Shown here: piece after piece, positions 8,801 to 16,197 of the stretch
Position numbering within the stretch: position 1 is the first letter of the stretch
Layout of the letters: every line of letters starts with the position of its first letter
Virus record (IMG/VR): IMGVR_UViG_3300048033_001096
Span: 105,232 to 169,231 of that record
Source: a virus
Reading direction: 5' to 3' (one strand)
DNA: 64,000 nucleotides
Position numbers and translations under genes: made by a program
Notes under the pieces: generated by a model
What the model saw: only the letters and a program-made list of their open reading frames with translations
Databases searched by the model: none
What the model was told of the DNA's origin: nothing

Positions 8801-10818
8801 TTTTTCGTTCAGTAGATAATGTTATTGAATGGGATAACATATCTGCATTTGAGGATATTGGATTTGTTACTGCATTTACGCCTGTCGAAGTTGATGTAAC
8901 AGATATTACACAAACAGGAAATACTGTTAAAACCGGTGATATTGTACAAACAGGTAATACTGAAATTTTTGGAAACTTTACAGCAAATAATGATTTTTTC
9001 GGACCAGTAATTGATATTGACAATAACAAAATTATTAATACTCAAGAAGGTCTAAGAATGTCAACTAATTCTAGCGATGAATTTTCATTGCCAGAAATTG
9101 TAAAAGCTATTGTTAATGGTGCAACAGTTAATGACTATACTAATCAGCAAGAAAAAAATCTAGTAAACTTTTTAATAGATAATAATTATGTTGATGTTAA
9201 TCAAAGCGGAACACTTACAACTACAGATTATATCGCTTGGCTACAATATATAGTAAACGGATCAACTCCGGATGATAATTTTAATAATTTTTTAAAGCCA
9301 ATTATTGATGAAATAATTGCTTTAGAATATGAAACTCCAGGGTATTTTAATTTTATTTTATTCTTTGGTGATTACAATAATCCTAATTTAGAATTACGTG
9401 CTAACAGTTCGGGTCAAGTATTATTTCCAAACAATAACATCTTAATACAACAAAATTTATTCGCTTCAAGAATTATAGCACAAGACATTAATGTTGGAAG
9501 AGATTTAAATCTTAATGAAATTGTTATAACCGACAGTATAATAGAACTTGATGATAATTTTATTAGTACAACAATTTCTAATGAAAATTTAGAATTAAGG
9601 GCTAGTGAAAATAGGAATGTTACAACAAGTAATTTTTTAACTGTTAATAATACTCTAACAGTTAACAATAACAGTACAATTAAGAATTTAGATATTTTGG
9701 GAAATGTTATACAGACAGGGGACCGAAATCAAAATGGAAATTTAGCTGTTATAGGTAATGTAACAGTTAGTTCAACAAATATTGAAAGTGAAATACAATT
9801 TGACAATATTCTATTTAATGACAACTATATTACAACAACTGATTCGAATAGTAATTTAGAGTTAACAGCTAATGGATCAGGCGTTATTGATATAAATGGA
9901 ACTATTAATATTGATAACAATTTAGATGTTTTTGCAATAAATTCAGACGATATTAATAATTCATTAAACTTAGATTTTAAAAATGCCTTGATAAGTTCAA
10001 ATATTGAAATATTTGATAATGTTATTAGGACTACTGAAAGTAATTCTAATTTAGAATTAAGAACTTCTGACACTAGTAACATAAAATTATCAAATTTATA
10101 TTTTAATTTAGACACAATGTCTACACTAACGGATAATATTGTTATAACTAAAGACACGGTTCTTACGTCAAATAATAGTTTACAACTTCCAATCGGCACA
10201 ATTATTGATAGACAAAATACACCTGGTGGGTTACGATTTAATAGTGATACACAAGCATTTGAAGGGTATTATCAAAGTAATATTTCTTTAGGAGGAGTGT
10301 ATTCCGACGATAGAAGAACTAGTATTACTGCACATCCTACTAATAATACATTAATAGGTAGAACAAATAATGTTCAACGAATTGTTATCAACGATACATC
10401 TTTAAGAACACACGGATTGCAAGTTGACGATATATCAATACAAAATAATTTTATTAGTACAAATGTTTCTAATGCTGATTTAGATTTAAAAGCAGACGGC
10501 ACAGGAAAATTAATCTTAGACGACATTACAATTACAAATCAAACTATACTTAATAATTCTAATTCTGCTATTATTGTTAAAAATAATTTATACGGCAAAG
10601 CTAAGATTGCAGGTAATGCTGTTAAAATTCCATCTGGTACTGACGCTGAGCAACCGCCCTTTACTCCTGAAATTGGTATGACAAGATGGAATACTGAAAA
10701 CAATATTCTTGAAGCGTGGGATGGAAGTACATTCATAAGTGCAGCTGGTACTAGTGCATCTATCAGTGCAGAAGAAATGGACGATCTTATTTTAGAATAC
10801 ACTCTAATCTTTGGGTAA
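5848..10818 (+). CDS. Long tail fibre with beta-helix, CBM-like and dockerin-like inserts (1656 aa)
   Basis: It starts at GTG 5848, preceded by AAGGAG; the N-terminus (AQVGRISGPLLTENLERNGIDLAF) aligns well with the fibre at 10964, confirming the start. Residues about 225-490 look like a right-handed beta-helix (pectin-lyase-like; YVAQEGDDAHSGDHILDPL, then VAAGDYQEALPLVVPNNVSV). Nine copies of a unit like NSNADLELRANGTGIISV followed by NNDL form the shaft. Around 875-1005 is a CBM4/9-like domain (NGTFDSNLNGW to FEAQFRS). Around 1070-1168 is a helical insert with DVNQSGTLTTTDYIAWLQ, like a dockerin/EF-hand loop. The C-terminus has a PEIGMTRWNTENNILEAWDG trimerisation-type motif. It is a probable host-binding fibre; the glycan-binding role is inferred. 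Confidence 0.75.
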   Translation: MAQVGRISGPLLTENLERNGIDLAFRNDLNTTQLLYFDVNNGRIAVNHDVPSYELDVIGTTQTTNLISNFSNVAGYTISNSTLSTIGNLNLNAAEAIVMANMENGTIRISDNTISTIISNANIDLTPNGTGTTEVINDLNVFGNIYTPGNITFDGTITLGDADTDDVTFETDVNSDIIPDQNNTYALGAEDRRWATLYTNLVNGRSASVDGYILNEVDLLTRHGGIIYVAQEGDDAHSGDHILDPLATISEALSRAEASGDQPFTILVAAGDYQEALPLVVPNNVSVIGQDIRNTVITPDTSSQSEDVFHLNDKTLIANLTIKNHYYDSVNNTGYAFRFAPDAIMTERSPYIQNITVITSETSDGDGDAGRGAWIDGDELNAATVNKTMLFHSCTFISPGADVINMTNDVRVEWLNSFTYYANRGLYAFAGVSGGAELRSIGSANVYGTYGAVADGADTLMYLIQHNFGYIGAGNKSDNNQEDAIQANEVVELNSGQIHFVSTDQKGNFRVGDNFFVDLESGNSSINIDTADIETLTGLIINTPTGTTVIDASYITTGNIRISDNEILSFVGDLNLEGATNTINISSNTNVSGSLNIIDNFSFGGTLNIAGDQPGRDTASDRLIFNVQFEQNFNPNLHLKYSLGEVQRPWLNAWLNRLEVGDITVDENYITTDVSNADLELLANGTGIINIPNNNFVIDNALSVSGTTSLQDVPLTGTLTQTDDFSITGNLFTTNVNITGNLTALSQQQFEEIRFDGNVITTTTSDSNLELRASGIGQILLPNNSVQNNNNLSADNIFNNSNINITLQTEFGSATVSDINIIGNYISTNNSNADLELRANGTGIISVNNNVNIDNNLTIGSKTFLQDGNTTYEYGPELVTNGTFDSNLNGWAQSGGGTATATSGNLRINSTGAARNVSQEIAVVPGKTYDFEAQFRSVSNGNPFYLRIFESGVGTLQEWNETTGLVPDQLLTFSFVPQTTSIDIIFRSVDNVIEWDNISAFEDIGFVTAFTPVEVDVTDITQTGNTVKTGDIVQTGNTEIFGNFTANNDFFGPVIDIDNNKIINTQEGLRMSTNSSDEFSLPEIVKAIVNGATVNDYTNQQEKNLVNFLIDNNYVDVNQSGTLTTTDYIAWLQYIVNGSTPDDNFNNFLKPIIDEIIALEYETPGYFNFILFFGDYNNPNLELRANSSGQVLFPNNNILIQQNLFASRIIAQDINVGRDLNLNEIVITDSIIELDDNFISTTISNENLELRASENRNVTTSNFLTVNNTLTVNNNSTIKNLDILGNVIQTGDRNQNGNLAVIGNVTVSSTNIESEIQFDNILFNDNYITTTDSNSNLELTANGSGVIDINGTINIDNNLDVFAINSDDINNSLNLDFKNALISSNIEIFDNVIRTTESNSNLELRTSDTSNIKLSNLYFNLDTMSTLTDNIVITKDTVLTSNNSLQLPIGTIIDRQNTPGGLRFNSDTQAFEGYYQSNISLGGVYSDDRRTSITAHPTNNTLIGRTNNVQRIVINDTSLRTHGLQVDDISIQNNFISTNVSNADLDLKADGTGKLILDDITITNQTILNNSNSAIIVKNNLYGKAKIAGNAVKIPSGTDAEQPPFTPEIGMTRWNTENNILEAWDGSTFISAAGTSASISAEEMDDLILEYTLIFG

Positions 10819-10840
10819 TCAACCTATTTTTTAATTAATC

Positions 10841-10848
10841 GATAAATA
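10841..10848 (+). promoter_or_regulatory. Late promoter GATAAATA
   Basis: GATAAATA followed by CTATT is identical over 13 bases to the late promoter at 2862. The predicted start near 10854 gives a leader of about 110 bases. Confidence 0.7.
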
Positions 10849-10853
10849 CTATT

Positions 10854-10963
10854 AATGCAAAGTATGACCAATACTTGCAGGGTCAAACTGTGGTTAGCCA
10901 GCAAAGAACCTTAGGGGTGAAAATTCGGCTAGAGGGACAGGATCCCCGTATTGAGGAGAAAAG
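10854..10963 (+). promoter_or_regulatory. Structured 5' leader of the 1494-aa fibre
   Basis: CAATAC (10869-10874) can pair with GTATTG (10948-10953), and GGGG (10914-10917) with the adjoining CCCC (10944-10947). Inside, TTGC/GCAA (10875-10878 with 10901-10904) encloses TGG-TTAG-CCA (10891-10900). The outer stem touches the Shine-Dalgarno GAGGAG (10953-10958), so folding could limit ribosome access. It shares TTAGGGGT-N11-TAGAG (10911-10934) with the candidate ncRNA (2676-2699). No known riboswitch class was recognised. Confidence 0.5.
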
Positions 10964-13900
10964 ATGGCTGTTGGTCGCATATCCGGTCCGCTCTTAAAGT
11001 CCAATCTCATTCGTAATGGGATTGATCTAGCTTTTGAGACGGATCTACTATATCTAGATGTTAATAATCAGCACATCGGCATCAAGAATGCAACACCTCA
11101 ATACGAGTTAGATGTCCTTGGAACCACTAAAACTACAGATTTAATTGTTACTAATAGAGCAGACTTAGCAGATATTACTGTTGAAGGTAATACTATTAGT
11201 ACTACTCAACCTTATCTTAACCTTGCAACACTTGATACCGTAGTTGCACTTAATAAAATTAGAATTGACAGCATTGATATTGAAGGCAATGCTATCACAA
11301 CAAACGATTCAAACGCAAACCTAGAATTTCGTCCAAATGGCACTGGCAGTGTAGATATACACAGTGATTTAAATGTTGACGGAAATATTTACGCAAGTGG
11401 TAATATTACAGCAGACGGAAATATTACACTAGGTGATGCAGATACAGACAATGTTATCTTTAATGCAGATGTTGCATCAAACATTATTCCAGATATTGAC
11501 GATAGATATACATTAGGTAGTGACCCAGACGCTGGTGGAAAACAATGGAATGATGTATGGGTTAACAACCTACGTGCATCTAGTCTTATTGTTAGTGAAG
11601 AATTAGATGTTGGTGATATTGATTTTACACTAGTACACGGTAACACATACTATGTTGCAGTAAACGGTGACGATGCAAACGTCGGAGATCACTTCTTTGA
11701 TCCATTTGCAAGTGTAAAGCATGCACTAAGCGTAGCAGTTGTAGGCGACACTATTCTTATTAGTCCAGGTGTTTATACAGAAGAATTTCCATTAACAATT
11801 CCAGCAGGTGTTACAGTTAAAGGCGAAGGAATTCGTTCTGTAACAATAGAACCAACCTTAGCTACAAATACAAACAATGCATTTTTGCTTAATGGCGAAA
11901 CAACAGTTGAAGAATTAACAGTTAAAGGATTTTATAGTCCAGGATACGCATTTAGTTATGCACCAGGTTACACAGCAACAAGTCGCTCACCGTATATTAG
12001 AAACATTACAGTAATTACAGAAGGTAGCACAACAACAGCAGAAGATCCAAGAGGATTTAATGCAGGCGATGCAGGTAAAGGTGTGTTTTTAGATGGCGCA
12101 GTAGCAACAAGCACATCAGTTAACACAGCATTACTATTCCACTCAGTAACATTTATTACTCCAGGTGTTGATGCAGTAACTCTTACAAATGGTGCTAGAG
12201 TTGAGTGGCTAAACAGCTTTACATACTTTGCTAATCGTAGTATGTATGCATATGACAGTACACAAGGGCGTAGAGGCGCTGGTAAAACTAAGTTAACACT
12301 AAGTGGTATTACAGGAACCTTTACTCCAGGCAACACACTTACAATTACTTCAGCAGATGCATCAACTGTATTAGTAGGAACAATTGATAGTGTTGACGGT
12401 AATGATGTTTACGTTAGTAGCTATTTAGATTTTGACGGTTTTGATTTAACACCACAGAGTATTACAGATGGCACAGCAACAGCAACTACAATTGATAGTT
12501 TTGATTTAAGAGAGTTTGGTGCTGAAGTTAGACTTATTGCAAGTGCAAGTGTCTATGGTAACTTTGGGCTTGTAGGCCAAGGCCCGGGTGTTATTATGTA
12601 TGCCATTGGACACAACTTGGCATACATTGGTAACGGAAAAGAAGTTACAAACGATCCAAATACAGTTGTACAGGCAAACGAAATTGTAGAAACAGAAAGT
12701 GCAAAAATACGTTATAACTCAGTTGATCACAAAGGTGATTTTAGAGTAGGCGATTTGTTCTATGTTAATCAAGAAACAGGAAGTGTAACATTTGCTGTAA
12801 GTGATTTTGAAATTAACACTGAAAACGGTGTAACATTTACTACCGGCAGTGATACTACATTTGTAGATGGTACGAAAGTTGAAACTGGTGATTGGCGCAT
12901 TAGCGGAAACACTATTGAGACACTAACACAAGATGCTAACTTTGCAGGCGGAAGTGGAATTATTAATCTTAATTCGGATGTAAATGTAACTGGTAGTTTA
13001 GACGTAACCGGAAATGTTACAATTGGTGGTAATATTACAATCGGCGACGAAGCAACTGATACTATACAGATTATAGCAGGAATTGATTCAGACATTATTC
13101 CAAAAACTGCAAGTACTTATAGCTTAGGTACTGCAACAAAAACTTGGGCTAATTTGTTTGTTAACGAAATTAATGCAGACGATATTACTATTCGTGATAA
13201 TTTTATCGAAACAACATTATCAAACTCAGATTTAGAACTACGTGCTAACGGAACTGGTAATATTTTAATTCCAAGAAACGATGTTGTAATTAATAACGAC
13301 CTTGATGTTAATGGAACAGCAACACTTGCAAATACAAATATTACAGGAACACTTACACTCCTTGGAGATCTTAATCAAACAGGCGATTTTACTGTAACAG
13401 GTGATGTTACGGTATCACAGGATTTAGATGTTACTGGATCTGCGCAATTCGAAGAACTACTAGTTGACGATAACTTTATAACAACTACAACAAGTAATAC
13501 TGATCTTGAATTACGTGCTAATGGAACTGGTAATATTTTAATTCCAAACAATGATGTACAAATTACAAATGACTTAACTGTTGATAAAGATATTACTTCT
13601 AATAATTTAACAACTTCTGGCTTAGTTACTGCTAACAGTTTTACAACTGGCAATATTGTTATTAATGACAATTTTATAGAAACTACAGAATCAAATAGTA
13701 ATTTAGATTTACGTGCTAATGGTACAGGTAATATATATGTGCCGAACAACAATGTAGTAATTGACAATGACCTAACTGTAGACGGATCAACAAGTTTACA
13801 AGATGTTGATATCCAAGGTACAATTACACAAACTGGTAATACAACACAAACTGGTAATATTAATTTAACTGGTAACTTTGGAATTACTGGCAATATTACT

Positions 13901-15448
13901 ATTTCAGATACAGCACAATTTGAAAATATTAAAATTGAAGATAATTTTATTACAACAACTACAAGCACATCGGATTTAGAATTTCGTGCTACAGAATTTG
14001 GTGATATTGTTGTTCCTACTAACGATATGGTTGTATCAAATGATTTAATTGTAAGTGGAACAATTACTGTAGGAGATATTAATTCAGCAGGCACTATTAC
14101 TGCTAACAGATTTAGCACTGGTGATATATTAATAGACGATAACTTTATTACTACTACTTTAAGTAATTCGGATCTTGAATTACGTGCTAACGGAACTGGC
14201 AAAATATTAATTCCGAGTAATGATTTTGTTATTGATAATAATTTATCTGTTAACGGAAGTACAACATTAACTAATACCAATATTATAGGTGATATAACTC
14301 ATGTTGGTAATGTTACTCAAACTGGCGACATTAATTTAACAGGAAATTTAGATGTTACTGGTGAATTAGTTATTAGTGCTAGTGTTATACAATTTGAAGA
14401 CATTCAAGTTTCGGGAAATAAAATTACTACAACAGATAGTAATTCAAATCTTGAATTACGTGCAAACGGCTCTGGCAAAATTTATATTCCTGAAAATAAT
14501 GTTGTAATTAATAATGACCTTAATGTTAGCGGAATAATTACAGTAGAAAATATAGTTAGTACTGGAACAATAAGTTCTAATAGTTTTAGCACTGGTGATA
14601 TATTAATAGACGATAACTTTATTACTACTACTTTAAGTAATTCGGATCTTGAATTACGTGCTAACGGAACTGGTTCGATTATTATCGACGAATTTGATAT
14701 TAATGGATCAACAATAACAACTGTAAATGATTTAATATTACAACCAGGCAGCGGCAATGTTATAATAAACAGTACAGGGTCTTTAAAAATTCCAACTGGT
14801 GATACTAGCCAACGTCCTGTAGGACAAATAGGTCAAGTTAGATTTAATTCGCAACTAGAAAGATTTGAAGGGTACAACGGAACTAATTGGATTAACTTAA
14901 AAGGTGTAGAAGACCTAGATGGTGACACTAAAGTAACTGCCGAACTAACTGAAGGTGCAAATGACGGAATAATACGTTTTGATATTCAAGGTTCAACAAT
15001 TGTAACAATTAATGATACTGAATTAACAGCACCTAAATTAGTAGTTGACGATATACAAATTGACGGAAATGTTATTTCAACAACAACTACAGATACAGAT
15101 TTAATATTATCAGGTAACGGCACCGGAGAAGTAAGATTTAATAGTCTTTCTTTTAAAGGCTCTACAATTACTAACACAACTAATAACGGTATTACATTAT
15201 TTGAAAATACCGGAGACGGTTATGTTAAATTTGATGGGTCGTATGGAGTAGTAATACCGTCAGGTGCATCAGGTGATAGACCTCCAGCAGGATTTGTTGA
15301 AGTAGGACAAATGCGTTTTAATACAGACGACAGTCGTGTTGAAATTTTTGACGGAAGTAACTGGGTATCTGTTGCAGGTGCAGGTGCAGGTATTACTCGA
15401 GGCGATGCAGAAGAAATTGCACTTGCAACAGTATTGGTATTAGGATAA
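10964..15448 (+). CDS. Long tail fibre, paralogue of the 5848 gene (1494 aa)
   Basis: The N-terminus (AVGRISGPLLKSNLIRNGID) and the first 200 residues parallel the 1656-aa fibre. Residues about 226-600 form a second pectin-lyase-like beta-helix (YYVAVNGDDANVGDHFFDPF, then LISPGVYTEEFPLTIPAG). It carries the shared SVDHKGDFRVGDLFYVNQ element. The rest is a repetitive shaft with nine copies of the LELRANGTGNILIPNND-type unit, two of them encoded by an exact 89-base DNA repeat. Near the C-terminus are two RPxGQIGQVRFNSQLERFEG-type motifs, usual at the end of phage fibre segments. It lacks the CBM-like and dockerin-like inserts of its paralogue. Probable receptor-binding or side fibre. Confidence 0.75.
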   Translation: MAVGRISGPLLKSNLIRNGIDLAFETDLLYLDVNNQHIGIKNATPQYELDVLGTTKTTDLIVTNRADLADITVEGNTISTTQPYLNLATLDTVVALNKIRIDSIDIEGNAITTNDSNANLEFRPNGTGSVDIHSDLNVDGNIYASGNITADGNITLGDADTDNVIFNADVASNIIPDIDDRYTLGSDPDAGGKQWNDVWVNNLRASSLIVSEELDVGDIDFTLVHGNTYYVAVNGDDANVGDHFFDPFASVKHALSVAVVGDTILISPGVYTEEFPLTIPAGVTVKGEGIRSVTIEPTLATNTNNAFLLNGETTVEELTVKGFYSPGYAFSYAPGYTATSRSPYIRNITVITEGSTTTAEDPRGFNAGDAGKGVFLDGAVATSTSVNTALLFHSVTFITPGVDAVTLTNGARVEWLNSFTYFANRSMYAYDSTQGRRGAGKTKLTLSGITGTFTPGNTLTITSADASTVLVGTIDSVDGNDVYVSSYLDFDGFDLTPQSITDGTATATTIDSFDLREFGAEVRLIASASVYGNFGLVGQGPGVIMYAIGHNLAYIGNGKEVTNDPNTVVQANEIVETESAKIRYNSVDHKGDFRVGDLFYVNQETGSVTFAVSDFEINTENGVTFTTGSDTTFVDGTKVETGDWRISGNTIETLTQDANFAGGSGIINLNSDVNVTGSLDVTGNVTIGGNITIGDEATDTIQIIAGIDSDIIPKTASTYSLGTATKTWANLFVNEINADDITIRDNFIETTLSNSDLELRANGTGNILIPRNDVVINNDLDVNGTATLANTNITGTLTLLGDLNQTGDFTVTGDVTVSQDLDVTGSAQFEELLVDDNFITTTTSNTDLELRANGTGNILIPNNDVQITNDLTVDKDITSNNLTTSGLVTANSFTTGNIVINDNFIETTESNSNLDLRANGTGNIYVPNNNVVIDNDLTVDGSTSLQDVDIQGTITQTGNTTQTGNINLTGNFGITGNITISDTAQFENIKIEDNFITTTTSTSDLEFRATEFGDIVVPTNDMVVSNDLIVSGTITVGDINSAGTITANRFSTGDILIDDNFITTTLSNSDLELRANGTGKILIPSNDFVIDNNLSVNGSTTLTNTNIIGDITHVGNVTQTGDINLTGNLDVTGELVISASVIQFEDIQVSGNKITTTDSNSNLELRANGSGKIYIPENNVVINNDLNVSGIITVENIVSTGTISSNSFSTGDILIDDNFITTTLSNSDLELRANGTGSIIIDEFDINGSTITTVNDLILQPGSGNVIINSTGSLKIPTGDTSQRPVGQIGQVRFNSQLERFEGYNGTNWINLKGVEDLDGDTKVTAELTEGANDGIIRFDIQGSTIVTINDTELTAPKLVVDDIQIDGNVISTTTTDTDLILSGNGTGEVRFNSLSFKGSTITNTTNNGITLFENTGDGYVKFDGSYGVVIPSGASGDRPPAGFVEVGQMRFNTDDSRVEIFDGSNWVSVAGAGAGITRGDAEEIALATVLVLG
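14111..14199 (+). repeat. 89-bp direct repeat, copy 1
   Basis: These 89 bases are identical to 14585-14673 by direct reading. They encode FSTGDILIDDNFITTTLSNS followed by DLELRANGTG within the fibre shaft. The exactness contrasts with the degenerate neighbouring copies and suggests recent duplication or gene conversion. Confidence 0.9.
14585..14673 (+). repeat. 89-bp direct repeat, copy 2
   Basis: This is the second exact copy of 14111-14199, with a spacing of 474 bases (158 codons), so recombination between the copies would keep the reading frame and shorten the fibre. Confidence 0.9.
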
Positions 15449-15452
15449 AGAT

Positions 15453-15782
15453 ATGGCAACAACATTTAAAAATAAAGTAGTACCTAGTGTAGGAACAGAA
15501 AGAACAGAAGTTCTTGCTACAAATGAAAATGCAAGAGTAACTGTTGTAGGATTTAGTTTAGCAAACACTACATCAGGAACAGTACTTGTAGATGTAGAAT
15601 TACAAGATTCAGATAGTGTATCAGGTTATTACGCTAAAGAAATTGTAGTACCACCTAACTCAAGTTTAAGAGTTTTAAACGGCGGTGAAAAATTAATTTT
15701 AACACCAGAAAATAACCTATATGTAACATCAAATGTTGATGACAGTATTGACATTATTATGAGTACAGTAGAGATTGTATAA
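15453..15782 (+). CDS. Small beta-sandwich virion protein, paralogue 2
   Basis: This 109-residue, predicted all-beta protein begins five bases after the fibre stop. Its architecture matches the proteins at 4772 and 35370: a central strand run (VTVVGFSLANTTSGTVLVDV), a proline turn (EIVVPPNSSLRVL), then GGEKLILTPENNLYVTSN and a final strand. It is probably an accessory of the long fibre just upstream, with which it shares a transcript. No known family was recognised beyond this resemblance, which is to my eye remote. Confidence 0.5.
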   Translation: MATTFKNKVVPSVGTERTEVLATNENARVTVVGFSLANTTSGTVLVDVELQDSDSVSGYYAKEIVVPPNSSLRVLNGGEKLILTPENNLYVTSNVDDSIDIIMSTVEIV

Positions 15783-15792
15783 GGAGAAGTAA

Positions 15793-16167
15793 ATGGCATT
15801 TTATGTAGGCGCACAGCCAAGTATAACAGAACTATTAGGGGTTGGACAGCCAAGATACTTTTATGCTTTAAGAAGAACTGAGGACGGAACTTTATTTTTT
15901 GCTAAAATTGATCAGCTAAAAGATGTTGATTCGATTACAGTAAACAATCCTGGACCGTCTAGAGATGACTTTACAGAATTTGAATATGGTGTTGACTTCT
16001 TTGACGGAAGATTAGAAGAAGACCACAGTCGTCCATTTACAAACTTACAGTGGGATCAATATCGCTGGGATAACAAAAACATGTATTATTACGTAAACGA
16101 TGAGGGCGAACTAGTTGTTAGAATTAATCAAGCATACAATTATTTGCCATCTCAAATAGTCGAATAA
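15793..16167 (+). CDS. Conserved small structural protein (124 aa)
   Basis: Preceded by AAGGAG (15782-15787) and 10 bases after the previous gene. The product is rich in Phe, Tyr and Asp (e.g. RYFYALRRTEDGTLFFAKID, EFEYGVDFFDGRLEEDH, NMYYYVNDEGELVVRIN). It looks like a compact alpha/beta or all-beta domain without signal or membrane segments. No catalytic motif is visible. Its place between fibre genes in the late cluster suggests a baseplate- or fibre-attachment role, which is inference. Its stop codon lies inside the next late promoter. Confidence 0.5.
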   Translation: MAFYVGAQPSITELLGVGQPRYFYALRRTEDGTLFFAKIDQLKDVDSITVNNPGPSRDDFTEFEYGVDFFDGRLEEDHSRPFTNLQWDQYRWDNKNMYYYVNDEGELVVRINQAYNYLPSQIVE

Positions 16168-16170
16168 ATA
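16163..16170 (+). promoter_or_regulatory. Late promoter AATAAATA over the upstream stop
   Basis: AATAAATA overlaps the TAA at 16165-16167 of the preceding gene. The predicted start near 16176 gives a leader of about 22 bases, with TAGGA at 16183-16187 before the ATG at 16198. Confidence 0.6.
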
Positions 16171-16197
16171 TGTAAAAGAATTTAGGAAACCGCATAA

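Noticed and set aside
10854-10963. Glutamine, SAM or other known riboswitch in the fibre leader
   Set aside because: The conserved core sequences I know for the classes found in marine phages and cyanobacteria are not visible. Only a generic structured leader is claimed.
13375-14280. Long minus-strand open frame (301 codons) opposite the 1494-aa fibre
   Set aside because: It is the shadow of the fibre repeat. The predicted protein repeats the same pattern (e.g. PVPLARNSRSELL) in step with the plus-strand units, and it has no ribosome site or promoter.
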